Assembly: GCA_003255025.1 (NCBI GenBank)
Contig: QANY01009002.1
Location: 971,661-1,035,660 of the forward strand
DNA: 64,000 bases
Direction of reading: 5' to 3'
DNA from: Datisca glomerata
Taxonomy: Eukaryota > Streptophyta > Magnoliopsida > Cucurbitales > Datiscaceae
The notes below the pieces were generated by a model, which was not told where the DNA came from, made no database searches, and saw nothing but the letters and a program-made list of their open reading frames with translations. Numbering within the stretch: position 1 is the first letter of the stretch; every line of letters begins with the position of its first letter. A program made the position numbers and the translations under genes. Below are positions 28,769-41,529 of this stretch, piece by piece.

Positions 28769-30853
28769 ATGGGGGTTTGCTTAAGCTCCAGAATCAAAGC
28801 TGAAAGCCCATACAACACAGGTACTCTGCTCTCTAAAGCTTTTGGTCTTTATTTCATGGCTTTTGAGTTTGAATTGATCTTGCTTCAGTGTTTCCTCTCT
28901 ATGTCTTTCATGGAAATTGTTCTTTTGATCGTTTTTCTTTCCCCCATACTTCCAAATTTTGACATTCAATGGCAGATTATAAATAATTAGCTCAATCATG
29001 CCATTGTTAATCACTTCAATTTGCAATATGCAATAATTTGAAGCGATCGAGTTACTGAATTTGTGAGCTTGGTTGATAAGTTTTTGCTATAATGGGTCTT
29101 TTATAGCATGATTTGTATCATGGCCCTTGAATCTTCTTGCATTAATGGATTGGGATTTTAGTTTTTCAGAAATGGGTAAGTTTCTAATCAATTTACAATA
29201 ACGGCTAATTGATTGAGATCCCATATATGTTTAATTCTGCAGCATTGAGTTCAAAGAATGTGAGCGTTGATGTGAATGATCTAAGTACAAGCAGCAAGAT
29301 CTCGTTATCGTCGGTGCCTCCAACTCCTCGGAGTGAGACTGAGATCTTGCAATCCTCCAATTTGAAGAGCTTTAGTTATGCAGACCTCAAAATGGCTACG
29401 AGAAATTTCCGACCGGACAGTGTGTTAGGTGAAGGTGGTTTCGGGTCGGTCTTCAAGGGCTGGATCGACGAACATTCTTTCGCTGCTTCCAAACCCGGGA
29501 CTGGTATAGTCATTGCAGTGAAAAGACTAAACCAAGATGGTTACCAAGGGCACAAAGAGTGGCTGGTGAGTTATATTTCTTCGTATTCCGTTAACAAAGT
29601 TATTATAAGTACGTCTTCTTGAATATCTCTTACCTTTGTATGATCTATAATGTGTATAGGCGGAAGTAAATTTCCTTGGGCAACTTTACCATCCTCATCT
29701 TGTCAAGTTGATTGGCTATTGCTTGGAAGATGAACACCGGTTACTGGTTTACGAGTTTATGCCTAGAGGAAGCTTAGAGAATCATTTGTTCAGGAGTGAG
29801 TATTCATCTACCAAATGGCCTTAATCCGTATGCGTTTCATGATCGAAAGCGTTAACATTTGGTCCTCTTTTCTAGGGGGTTCGTATTTCCAGCCTCTTTC
29901 TTGGAGCCTACGCTTGAAGGTTGCTCTTGGTGCAGCAAAGGGGCTTTCCTTTCTCCATGATGACGAAAGAAAAGTTATCTTTCGCGATTTCAAAACTTCC
30001 AATATTCTACTCGACTCGGTATGTCGTGGAAATATGGTATCATTACTCGATTTAGCAGATCTTTTGTTAACACTTATCTATGATATGATCACAGAGCTAT
30101 GATGCCAAACTTTCTGATTTCGGACTGGCTAAGGATGGACCTGCTGGTGATAAAAGCCATGTTTCTACCAGGATAATGGGGACTTACGGATATGCAGCTC
30201 CTGAGTATCTGTCCACCGGTAAGACTCAATTTGTATACCTTTCCTGTGTTCATAAATGTAGCCATTGTATTTTCTAAAGTAGAAGGGTGTCCCCTGTCTA
30301 TGTCATTTAAGTAAACTAGAGGGAAGGTGGGAAGAGTTTTCCCTTAAATCAAATACGAATCCAGATTGATTTTGTTTGTAACAAGTCTACTCTTTCACTA
30401 CTCGTATGATACGTAGGTCATCTGACTGCAAGGAGTGACGTCTATAGTTTTGGAGTCGTTCTACTAGAAATGTTATCTGGCCGGAGAGCAGTCGACAAGA
30501 ACCGACCGCCTGGAGAACACAATCTAGTCGAATGGGCTAGACCTTACCTTGCAAATAAACGAAAAATCTTCCGTGTCCTCGACACCCGTCTAGAAGGTCA
30601 GTATTCGCTTGATGGAGCATACAAAGCAGCAACACTTGCATTGCAATGCCTATCATCAGAACCCAAGTACCGGCCAAGCATGGACGGAGTTGTGAAAACG
30701 TTGGAGGAACTCCAGGATTCAAAGGAAACCGGAAACGTTAACAGTAATGCTAGCAATAGGTCGAGGACTCGTAGACGAAGTGCAGGCGACGCGAACAATC
30801 CACTTAGCGTTGCAGCTTATCCTCGTCCGTCTGCTTCCCCTCTTTATATGTGA
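28769..30853 (+). CDS. Receptor-like cytoplasmic kinase, APK1/PBL type (RLCK-VII)
   Basis: A Ser/Thr kinase of the family that relays signals from plasma-membrane receptor kinases. Six exons with GT-AG borders: 28769-28820, 29243-29565, 29660-29795, 29876-30018, 30095-30218, 30417-30853; together 1215 bases, 404 residues. The N-terminus [14 protein letters not shown] has Gly2 for myristoylation and Cys4 for palmitoylation, so membrane attachment is expected. Kinase landmarks: GEGGFG (residues 80-85), IAVKRL with Lys111, IFRDFK in place of HRDLK (Asp208 kept, the His absent as in many family members), SDFGLAKDG (Asp226), and YAAPEY. The C-terminal tail is Arg/Ser-rich and ends RPSASPLYM, a typical APK1-type end. 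The start is fixed by the acylation motif. The closest Arabidopsis relatives appear to be APK1A/B; orthology was not tested. Intron 5 holds a short transposon fragment. Confidence 0.95.
30284..30342. mobile_element. Fragment related to the 844-1057 MITE, in a kinase intron
   Basis: gtctatgtcatttaag followed by taaactagaggg and gggaagagttttcc matches one arm of the element at 844-1057 (there gtcctttaaacaaactagag and ggaagagttttcc). Only one arm is present, so it is a fragment. Confidence 0.6.
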
Positions 30854-30859
30854 GATTGA

Positions 30860-32470
30860 CAGAAGTTTCTATCTCTAGAAAAGGATGAATGTTGCAGGTG
30901 ATTTTATAACTATACATCTCCAGTGACTGTACAGCTAGCTCTTGATTTCCACTAATATATGAATATATGATAAGAAACTTCTGTTATAAGTCCGGTCAGG
31001 CTTAAACATAACACTACTGCTGTATTAATGCCTATAATCTGTTCTTTTTTCCTTGAGCTTTTGTAAGTTGTTTACTGGTTTTGTTGTGAAGAAGATAGGT
31101 AGGTCTCTGTCTTTGTTACATGTATTAGTATTACTCTGTTGTATAATGTTGTTATTAATGCCTTTTGTTTTTCCTCAAAATTAGGGGAAATAATGCTGTT
31201 GAGGTATTTTTATATTCATTTTTGGTGCTAATGACGTTCGCGATTGTTAAATCACAGTCGTCCATCAAGTGGGCAGGTATTTATATGATGTGTATTAAAG
31301 AAAAGCAAATGCTATGAGACACCAAATGCTCTGCCAATATGAGAGACTATTGGCAGGCGGTCTAATTGTTTGCGTGGCAACCATCAGATGGGCAGCGAGT
31401 TAGCCACAATGAGATTGACCTAATAAACTATGAGTAATTCTAGATTGGTCAGATTTAGGCGGTCTTTATTAAGTGAGTGGTTTGTCAACCAGTCATATAT
31501 TAATTTAAATATCATTTTTAATGAGTGCAATAACTTTGTCAACTTTTGTCAGTATAACATATTCATATATTATCCCATTTTAAGCCTTCTGAAAAGCAGG
31601 TTTAGCAAGTTCTGAATGTTAATAGAGCAAGAAAAGATGAATGTATGCATTTTCATACTCACCTCCATTACTGCTATCAGACAATGATATTCTCCTGTAT
31701 ACCTTTACAGAATATAAGTTCTTACGAATATAAATGTTTGCTAAAATGTAAAATACCTGTGGGTTTGCTTAAAATGTAAATCATATTCTTATACTTTTTT
31801 TTTCATATTTTAATACTGATGTAGTTTGAGAAATTGTAAGACATACCCTCTCCAAGACATTTGGCTGTCAGATTGACAGGAATGTAACTTAGTTTCTCAC
31901 ATTTCTTCTTCCCGCATGAAGGACAACTAAGATACTATGTTCCCTCCATTTTGTTCTGGTTTAAGAACACTGGAAAAAGAGAAGATTAAGGAAAGAAAAG
32001 GAAATAAAATATCAAAACTTATTAAGATCCTAAATTCCTAATTACATGACTACTAATTATTTAAGTCATATTCTTCACCGTGTGGTGAAGAAAAAACATC
32101 AAGTTAACAAGAAAACATGAAGCATGAAAAGAAAAGAGAGAACTAACTTGACAAGCTTGGGTAAGGCAGGATAGGAGGTTTCAAAATGGACGACTATATA
32201 AATAATCACACTATTATTTCATCCCCACCCCGAATCCGTCTGTGACACTGTCTAAAGTTGGTGTCCATTAATAAATCGATGCTTCGAGCAAATTACACCT
32301 TGGACTATAGGTATCGAAATAGATGCTGATATACCATAATTCTTACATAAAATAATTTCAAGAAAAGTCCGATCAAAATTCTTGGAAGGACGCCTAAATG
32401 TTAAATCTTGATACAAACGAAATGATTGAAAATGCATATTTATTATAGTAAAAGAGAAGTCCCAGCAATT
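30860..32470. other. Kinase 3' flank and spacer
   Basis: The first few hundred bases are probably kinase 3' untranslated region and downstream sequence. No gene was recognised after that. Confidence 0.4.
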
Positions 32471-32479
32471 ATATGCCAA

Positions 32480-33400
32480 GAGAGCTAGATCCTTAAGGAG
32501 GGAGACCTCGGCGTTAGGCAGAGATCCCTAAAGGAAAGAGACCTCGGTTTCAGGTCGAGGTCACTAAGGGAAAAAGATCCTATCACCGAACCAAGGCCCC
32601 TCCCACCAAAATAAAATTGGGCTTTAGCTCGAGTATCTATGATAAATATGAGATATGTCACTAATGTAAATGGGAAAGATCTCAGTAAGGAGTGACTGAA
32701 CAATAAGTCAGGGGCTCGAATGACCCATTAGCAAAGTTTTATAATAGTAGGTCTCAAAACAATAGAGATCTTAGGCGTATAACTAGTAATGCCTAAGTCA
32801 CAGAAGAAGAGAATGAGAAAATATGAAACTAAGTTAACCTTATCATGGCAAACAGCGATTGGCTGGAGCGCGAATGTCGCCTACGAGACAATTCGTCGTC
32901 AGCCGCATTAATAACATCTTAACCAATAGAAACCAACACAAATAGCATAGTACTAAATATCTTAAGTCAAGTACAAATTAGTCTGACTCCAGCAAAATGT
33001 TTAAAGCGAAGGGACCAATGGCTGAGCTCCAGGTCGATACGACTTAGTACAAAAATGAACTGGACTGACCGATGACGTCAACCCTCATCAGGCCGTACCC
33101 TTCATGAGCCAATAACCTGAGTTAAGAGACGGGAAGAAACCCAAGGTCATGCCCCATTGGAGGAGGAGAGAAAGAAGGGGTGCTATTGAAGGATTAGAGG
33201 TATCATACAATAATTCGAAAGCTCCAATCAAACTAGCCCACATTATAAATAGGTGGGACATCATGGTGAAATGTATGCAATCATCCTTTTACTACTCTTC
33301 TGACTTGTTTATTCCCTTCAGTTTTAACTTAATCTTTGGAGGGGCAGCAAGGGGACCACCCCCTTACTTGGTTATCTAGTTGCCTTCCCCTTTTGCAAGT
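32480..33400 (+). mobile_element. Probable Tat-type solo LTR or LTR remnant
   Basis: Ends with cttctgacttgtttattccc, then a ttaatctttggaggggcagc stretch, which follows the pattern of Tat-lineage LTR ends (ctgacttgagcgtcggagggg). It is preceded by a TATA-like attataaatagg near 33243. No internal coding region, primer site or second LTR lies nearby. Limits are approximate. Confidence 0.45.
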
Positions 33401-33409
33401 CATGAAGGA

Positions 33410-34140
33410 CAAAATCCAAAAATGAAGATTCCCCCCTCTTTTGGCTAAAAGGTTTCACTAACTTTTTTTATCTAGTCTAATGATCACCTCATCATTTATT
33501 CATCTAAAATCTTCTTAAAACATATGCTAAGCACAAGGTCAAGGAAGAACAATGGGAACGTATTTCACGTCTCATTAAATGCTTTAGCAGAGATTAGAAC
33601 TGTATCATTTTCCCTCTCAAAGGCTCTCTCTCTTCCTTGTAAAAAAATGTTAAAACAAAACAAAAGTAAAATGCTAAATATATGTAACAAGTACAAACTT
33701 CGGTTAACGGAGTTAGCCACGTTATCATCATGTCCAATTTGATGTTAACTTTAACAAAAACATGTCACGAAGAGTATGTCTTACACTTTCTTAAACTTTA
33801 AGAAAATAAAAATATGAAAATAAAAGGTTAGGGATATGTTTTACCGTTTAGGCAAATTGCATGAGTATGTTATGCATTTTAGCCTTAAATGTTATAAATT
33901 ACTATTAATAAAAGTTATTACTATTTATATAAAATATGAGTTACATTTAATATAAGTCACTGTTTAATATAAGCCACGTTTAATTTTTTCTATAATTAAT
34001 TGTAATAATGTAAAGAACTAATTGCTTGATGAAGTACAACATGAATAAATATTTTAACTACTATTACAATAAATTATTTTTTGAAAAAACAATAGATTAA
34101 ATGTACCAAAAATTTGATTTACTGTAATAATATTGAAAGG
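33410..34140. other. AT-rich spacer, no gene seen
   Basis: Strongly A/T-rich with no open frame of note. It adjoins the 3' end of the minus-strand LINE. Confidence 0.4.
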
Positions 34141-34144
34141 TAAA

Positions 34145-34940
34145 TATTTTCAACCAAAAAAATTACAATATACAAGGGGCATACCCCAAGTATAAATAAA
34201 ACCGACTACATTAAGCTAAACTTACAAAGTTATACTAAAATACCCAACCGAGAAGTTAGACAAAAACGTTCATTCAAGTATCATGAAACATGTAACCTTA
34301 ACATTCAAATTAGTTCTAAGAAATTTTGTAAACCACAACTTTTTTTCTAATGGACTGAACTATATAATGTAAAATAATATTAGATCTCGTGTAACTCCAT
34401 CAAAATATCTACAATTACTTTTAAGTCATAAAACATTGACAAAAGTATCAAAAGAACGTTAAGTAATAACGATCTCAGCTCTTGCGCTTTCTCTTAAGGC
34501 TCAATCAGATCAGCAAATTATCTCAACTTCTAGCAGCAAACTGCAACTCCAACGTACCCAATAAAATCTTCCAAATCTGTTGAAGGGAAATACAATGACA
34601 AGATAAATGCTCAACAATTTCCACCCTATCAATACAAAAGAAACAATCAAGACTAGCAGAATATTTCATTCAAGGACATTATCTTTAGTGGCCAACCTCT
34701 TCATCTAAGATAACCAACATATAAAGCTACATTTCAATATACACCTCGAAAAACACACTAAATTATACCAAAAGGCAGCATGGGGAGGAATACCCAAACG
34801 GTCGAATAAGAGCTAGAAACAAAAAAAATTATCTTTAACATCGGACCAAAGCCACAAATCATCAATATCACAAACATCACAAAAAGGGTCGGACACACCA
34901 CTAACTTCAGTTCTCTAAGGATATCAGAATATCTGGCATG
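34145..34940 (-). pseudogene. LINE 3' part (zf-RVT region), minus strand
   Basis: Read on the minus strand, the segment gives CSFICWLS, RLATKDNVLE and, further on, a region corresponding to the HLFF/IWK end of the zinc-binding reverse-transcriptase-associated domain (zf-RVT) of plant L1-type LINEs, with stops throughout. The 3' tail ggggtatgccccttgtatat is also typical of plant LINEs. The remainder of the element is on the other side of the copia insertion (40972-41520), and the frame WSWHARYSDILREL runs across the junction when the insertion and one target copy are removed. Confidence 0.7.
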
Positions 34941-34945
34941 CCAAC
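34941..34945. repeat. Target-site duplication, left copy (ccaac)
   Basis: The same five bases follow the 3' LTR at 40972-40976. Confidence 0.85.
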
Positions 34946-36335
34946 TGTTAGAATTATGTTCACAAAGTAGGGTGTAATAATTATTTATAAATAAACAGTT
35001 ATTTCTGAGACATTTATGTATTACTGAATTTTATGAATAAATGAAAGTTTACTTTAATTAAAGTGTGTTTATAATTTACTTAAGTCATGTAACTATTATC
35101 AATGAAAGAAGAGTAAAGACCAAGCGGTCTTCCAGACAAACTCTTCTGAGATAGTTCAAAATGTTATTCACAGTCTTACAATCGACCGGACAGTCGAATC
35201 CAATTACGACTGTAAGGTTAATCCAAATGTGTCAGTCTCGAAGCATGGAAGTGGAGAATGCAACGGTTGACCTAGATATGTTGTGGAACATGTTGAATAG
35301 ACCAACAACCAATTAGTTTAGAGCAAAGTCATTTATCTAGCTCTAAATCTAATTGTTACACCTTAAAGGTATTTTTGTTATTACATTAATCTTGAGGTGA
35401 ATATGGAACTTGACCTAGTTACTCGCAATATTTGATTCATCAAAGGGGCGAATTAGAATTGTCGGACAAAACCTCGGCTGTCAGAATCGTGATTTAACTA
35501 TGTTGAGGTTGCGTGATTGACAGATATGAAATTCTGGCAAAATTATAAAAGAATTGATATCACATTTTACTTTATTGATGAGTGTGCATGGAAAAATAAA
35601 CCGGTCCTGGTACTCAATGATATGATTCATTGAATAAGACATGCTGAAATTTACAAGACACTTCACGGATATGTTTTTCTTGTTCACAGTCAATAAATGA
35701 GTTAAGAAAATAACAATTATAGGGGTAAAATGGTAATTTATATATCACTATTGATATTGATATTCATAAAGGGTAATATCGAAAATATTCTGTGGACCGT
35801 GAAATATAAATGTTTATTTGTACCAACAGAAAATGTAGCGCGCATGAATTGAGAGTTCATTTAGTATCGGACCTATAGTGGAGTCGTACTATGTCGAGAT
35901 TAAATAAGTCAGAAATTTATGAAGATAACTTAGCTGAGTATTTGAATCTCATAATTTTATTCATGTGAGTCCATTTACTCTCAAGAATAGCTCATAAGAA
36001 CATGAATAAGAAACAACATTAGTTGGATCAAAAACGTATTTTGGACCAATGTACACTTTTCGAGCCCATATGATATGGGTGCCATCACTATATTAGTGAT
36101 GATCAAAATTAATGTTCAAAGTTAATTATTTTGTTATTTTTTAATTATTAAATAAAAAAATTAATCAATTAATTGATAGAAATCAATTTAATTCATCAGT
36201 TTAGATGGATGAATTTGGGCACAATTTTGATTTCCAATGGAAGATGTTAAAATCGCATATGATGGTCAAAGGAGAGGGATTTTCAGTTTTTAACATATAG
36301 GGGTATATGGATAAATTCTGTAATTACTAATTTCT
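34946..36335 (+). repeat. 5' LTR of the copia element, 3'-truncated
   Basis: Aligns to the 3' LTR from tgttagaatt through the shared aacataggggtatat-like and ggataaattctgtaatta segments, then diverges. Confidence 0.8.
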
Positions 36336-39185
36336 TTTATTTATTTATTTCAGTAGCTATTTTAATTGAGTAAGATTTTCTTTAAATTTTATTGATAATG
36401 ATATTGATATTTTTTGTAATGATTACTTGGTTACTACTACACGCATGATAAATAACATTTTCTATGTAAAACTAAAAGTTCCAATGATATATGACACTAA
36501 GATAGATATTGATTTACAAAGGGATAATAAAAGATTGAGGTTTCACTCAATCAATCTAACCTACTTGTCGCACTTACATCTTGGTCACATTAGCCTAGAC
36601 ATGATAAAAGACTTGCAAAGAATGATCCATTGCAAACCTTAAATGTGGGATCACTACCCATATGTGAATCCTACATAGAAGGTAAAATGATCAAGAGACA
36701 TTTTCAGTGAATGGTGAAAGAGCCACTCAATGCCTTGAATTCGTACAAAGTTATATATGCATGCCATTAAATATCCAAGAAATAGGAGGTTATGAGTATT
36801 TTGTAACCTTCAAAGATGACTATTCACGTTTCAGACATGTTTGTCTAATGCGTCTAAAGTCTAAAACTTTTGAAAAGTTTAGAGAATACAAGGTTATAAT
36901 TGAGAAGAATTTAGAGAAACAAATCAAAACACTACGATCTGATCATGGTGGAGAGTACTTTCTAGGAAAGTTCGAAGACTATCTTAAGGAAGAAGATATT
37001 CTTTCTCAGCTTACAACACATGACACTCCAGAATAGAATGGTGTGTCAGTTAGAAGAAATCAAACTTTGTTGGATATGGTTCGATCTATGATGAGTTACT
37101 CATTCATCCAAATATGCTTTTGAAATAAGACATATATTCTAAACCAAGTTCCGTCAAAGACGGTGCTTAGTATACCATATGAAAGATGGAGTGGACGAAA
37201 GTAGTCCATAAGCCACTTTAGAATATGGGGATGCCCGACACATGTGCTAAGACCGAAGACGGGCAAGTTGGCTAGCCGATTGCCTATTTGTAGGATATCC
37301 CAAGGGAGCAAAGGGGTATGTTTTTTTAGTCTGACCGACAAGAAAATATTTGTGAGCACGAATGTGCAGTTTCTTAAAGAGGACTATATAAGAAGTGTGA
37401 AGCCGAGAATCACACTTGTGCTAAATGAATTATAGAGTGGGAGAACACCAACACCCCAATCGGGATTTGTTCCTGAATCAATAATGGAAGAACCACAGTA
37501 GGAGCCGGAGTCTCGGCGTAATGGGAGGATTATGAGACAACTTGAAAGGTATATGTCTTATGGAGATGCATTCATAGCAGTCTCAGATAATGATCTTTGA
37601 TGAACCTATTTCCTACTTACAGGCCATGGTTGGTCCTGAAGCAAACCTATGGAAAGGCGCCATGAATGTCGAGATATAATTGATGTACTCGAATGAAGTC
37701 TAGAAGCTTGTAGATCCTTTTGAATGGGTAAAACCCGTAGGGTGTAAATGGATTTATAAGAAGATGAGAGGTTCGGATGAGAATGTGGAGATATTCAAAG
37801 CTATGCTTGTAGCCAATGGCTACACCTAAAAGGAATGTATAGACTATAAGGATACCTTATCGCTGGTGGCCATGCTTAAATCCATTTGAATCATCTTGTC
37901 CATTGTTGTTACCCATGATTATGAAATATGGCAGATGGACGTCGATACTGCTTTTCTGAATGACAATCTTGAAGAGCACATTTATGTGGTTCAACCAGAC
38001 GGGTTCATGGAAAAATGCCAAGAGGGAAAGGTTTACGAACTTCTGAAGTCTATTATAGACATAAGCAAGCATCCCATTTGTGGAATATTAGATTCGACAA
38101 AACTATCAAGAACTTCATTTTTGAGCAGTTAATGGACGAACCCTATGTGTATAAGTTGATACACGAAGGGAATGTGGATTTTCTGATCTTTTACATGGAC
38201 AATATTCCACTCGTTCGAAATGATGTAGGAAAATTATCTGATGTCTAAATCTGGCTTGTAAAGCAATTTGATATGGAGGATCTTAGAGAAGCTACTTTTG
38301 TCTTAGATATTCAAATCGTCCAGGATCGGAAGAATAGGTAGTTGGCACTCTCTTAAGCATCTTATATTGATAAGGTGATGGATCGCTTATGTATGTAAGG
38401 CTCTAAGAATTGATATATTTCCTTTAGATATAGAGTCAGCCTCTCCAAGAAGCAGTCTTCCAAGACTCCTCAAGAAGAGGAAGACATGAGAAAGATTATC
38501 TATGCCTCGATCGTAGGAAGTCTCATGTATGCAATATTTTGCACTAGACCAGATATGTGCTACGCTGTGGGTGTGGTAAGTTGTTTCCAATCTAATCTTG
38601 GACTCAAACATTAGAATGATGCCAAACATATCCTCAAGTATCTTAAGAGAATGAAGAATTACATGCTTGTGTATTCAGGTACTGACTTGAATATTAGGGG
38701 TTATATTGACTTTGATTTCCAAGCGGACAAAGATTTCAGGAGGTCCACTTCAGGATCGATGTTCAACCTGAATGGTGGAGCAGTCTATGGAGAAACATCA
38801 AGCAATCTTGCATCGTTGATTCTACTATAGAAGTCAAGTATGTGGCGGTTTGTGAAGCTGTAAAATAGACTGTCTGGTTTAGAAAGTTTCTATAGACTCT
38901 AAAAGTTATTCCAGATGCTGACAAACCCATAACACTTTATTGTGACAACAGTGCGGCTGTATCAAAATCGAAGGAACCAAGGAGCCACAAAAGATCCAAA
39001 CACATAAAACGGAAATACTACCTCATCAGAGATATTGTTCAGTGTGGAGATGTTGAAGTAATACACATATCAATGGTTTAACAATTTGGCAAATCTATTC
39101 ATGAAGACTTTAAGCAGTAAAGTCTTTAATGATCATCTGGAGGTCATATGGATGTGAGATTGTACACGCCTACTTTAGTCAAAGT
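36335..39185 (+). pseudogene. Copia pol remnant (integrase, RT, RNase H)
   Basis: In order: the pre-integrase motif HLHLGHISLDMIKDL (36427-36642); the integrase core with DDYSRF and LRSDHGGEY (36707-37036) and an E-region in another frame; the KPRITLVLNEL linker (near 37410); the RT with WQMDVDTAFLND (37896-38132) and FYMDNIPLV in place of the YVDDI catalytic box (the second Asp is Asn); then RNase H with SLMYAIFCTRPDMCYAV and a decayed end near 39150. Stops and frameshifts occur throughout. This group is common in dicot genomes. Gag and protease are deleted. Confidence 0.85.
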
Positions 39186-39192
39186 GAGAGTT

Positions 39193-40971
39193 TGTTGAAA
39201 TTATGTCCACAAAATAGGGTATGATAACTATTTATGAGTAAACAGTTATTTTGAGATATTTATGTATTCTTGAATATAATAAATAAATGAAAGTTCTCTT
39301 TAATTAAAGTGTGTTTGTAATTTACTTAAGTCTTGGAACTATTGTCAAAGAAAGAAGAGTAAAGACCGAGCGGTCTTCCAGACAAACTCTTCTGAGATAG
39401 TTCAAAATGATATTCGTAGTCTTAGGATCGATTGGACAATCGAATCCAATTATGATTGTTAGGTTGATCCAAAGTACGCCGGTCTCAGGGCATGGGAGTG
39501 AAGACTCTAACGGTTGACCTAGATATATTGTGGAACATGTTGAATAGACGAGTAACCAATTAGTTTAGAACAAAGCTGTTTATCTAGCTTTAAATCTAAT
39601 TGTTACACCTTTAGAGTATTTTTGTAATTACATTAATCCTGAGATGTATACGAAACTTGACATAGTTACTCGCGATCTTTGATTTGCAAAAGGAGTGAGT
39701 TCGAATTATCAAACAATACCTCGATTGTCAGGATCGTGGTTCAACTATGTTGGAGTTGCTTGATTCACAGATATGATATTCGTGGTAAGACTGCAAAAGC
39801 AACAATATCACCTTATACTTTATTAATGAGTGTGTGAATTAATAAATTGGGCTTGGAACTCGATGACATGAGTCATTGCATAAGACATGTTGAACTATAC
39901 AATCCACTTCTCATATATGTGTTTCTTATTCACAGTCAATAAAGTATTTAAGGAAATAACAACTAGAAGGGTAAAATAATAATTTTACATTTCACTCTTG
40001 TTACTGATATTCATGAAGGATAATATTATAAAATATTATGTGGAACATTAAATATAAATGTTTATTTACACCACAGAAAATACAGCGTGCATGAATCGAT
40101 AGTTCATTCGGCATCGGACCTATAGTGGAGTCGTACGATGTCGAGATTAAATAAGTTGAGAATTTATGGAGATAAATTAGCTGGATATTTAAATCTCATA
40201 GCTTTGTTCATGTGAGTCTATTCAGTCTCAGGAGTAGCTCATAAGGACAGGAATAAGAAACAACGTTAGTTGGACCAAAAACGTATTTTGGATCAAGGTA
40301 CACTTCCCGAGTCCATATGAGATAAGTATCGTCACTATATTAGTGAAAACTAAAATTAATTATTTTTTTATTTTTTAATTATTGAATAATTAGTAAATAA
40401 AAGAAATAAATTAATTAATTAATAGAGATCAATTTAATTAATCACTTAAGACGGATGGATTTGGACAAGATTTTGGCTCCATGGGAAGATGTTAAAATCG
40501 CATATGCAGGACAAAGGAGAGGGGATTTTCAATTTTTAACATATAGGGGTATATGGATAAATTGTGTAATTAGTATATAAGATATTGCATTAGGGTTGCA
40601 TCTCTAACATGTGTTAATTAGAGCAGGAAATGTTTATCTCTCCCTCTCCCCACTGTTGCCACTGAAATCTATAGGAGAAGAGAAAAAAAATTATTTTCTC
40701 TTCCACAGTTGTTTTGAGAGCCCACACTTAATTCCTGCTAATATCCATGAGAGATATAAAATTGGATCTCATCAAATCAAAATTTCTCTATTACAATAAA
40801 ATGTATAAATAGTTTTTATCTCTTCTCGATACATTTATATAATTATGCATGTTCATTGGTTTATTTTTGTGTTTAATACGATTAATTGTTTGCATGAAAT
40901 TTTTTATATTTCACCCATGAATTTGTCATGGTTCAATTATTTTTCTACAAAATCTAAAACCTAATCCAACA
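39193..40971 (+). repeat. 3' LTR of the copia element
   Basis: Starts tgttgaaattatgtcc after a purine-rich aaagtgagag and ends ctaatccaaca. The length is 1779 bases. A TATA-like gtatataagat near 40577 could mark the transcript start. It is the complete LTR of the pair. Confidence 0.85.
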
Positions 40972-40976
40972 CCAAC
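40972..40976. repeat. Target-site duplication, right copy (ccaac)
   Basis: Identical to 34941-34945 and directly after the terminal CA of the LTR. Confidence 0.85.
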
Positions 40977-41520
40977 TCCACATACCATGATGAATTATAC
41001 GACTAGTCTTAGTAGATAAGGTCCAGCCAATTTGATGTGTAATGTTTCTACCATATTCGACCAAGTTTATGCCAAGGCTCAGAGAGAATGTGAATGACAT
41101 TCTCATTTCTAATTCTGACTTTATATATCGTAATCTTGAAATCTCAGATCTTCCAAGACCAAAAAGACCAAGAAAGGTTAGAAATACTCTTTATAGTAAA
41201 GAAAGAGTGTTCCTTAAGAAGATATTGCCAACACCTAGCAATCCAAAGAGAATCAGTGTTTCTAGACACTAAGAATCAAATATGTTTTGCTATGGATCTT
41301 TATTTCAAACATGCAAATTTCTTATGCCCCAACCTCCACACTCCAAAGGTTGACAAATATCGTTACAAGCAAAGTTTGCCTTAGAATGCACCTCATAAGA
41401 ATCCGACCACAAAAAGTTCTTGATAATGGCCTCAGCACCTTTCACAGGAAGAACAAACATGTTGATCCAAAAATTCTTAATAGAAATTTATCATTACGGT
41501 ATGATACTTTTAACCTGAAA
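40977..41520 (-). pseudogene. LINE middle part (end of reverse transcriptase), minus strand
   Basis: On the minus strand, this gives AEAIIKNFLWSDSYEVHSKA, then DICQPLECGGWGIRNL and a LWxxR-like region in shifting frames, followed by the pre-zf-RVT stretch. This is the pattern (FLW, W..C.P...GGLG.R) after the palm and thumb of plant L1-type LINE reverse transcriptases. Stops and frame changes are frequent. The catalytic part of the RT would lie above 41520 and was not recognised. Confidence 0.7.
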
Positions 41521-41529
41521 ATATTATAA

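Larger units (their letters stand above)
34946..40971 (+). mobile_element. Ty1/copia retrotransposon with internal deletion
   Basis: Bounded by ccaac duplications. LTRs begin tgttagaattatg and tgttgaaattatg. The 5' LTR loses similarity to the 3' LTR near 36335, and the next recognisable coding sequence is the pre-integrase region. The end of the 5' LTR, the primer site, gag and protease are therefore missing. The two LTRs differ by many substitutions and small indels, so the insertion is old. It lies inside a LINE. Confidence 0.85.

Noticed and set aside
30537..30798. Minus-strand frames across the last kinase exon
   Set aside because: They are shadows of a well-supported exon with clear kinase subdomains.
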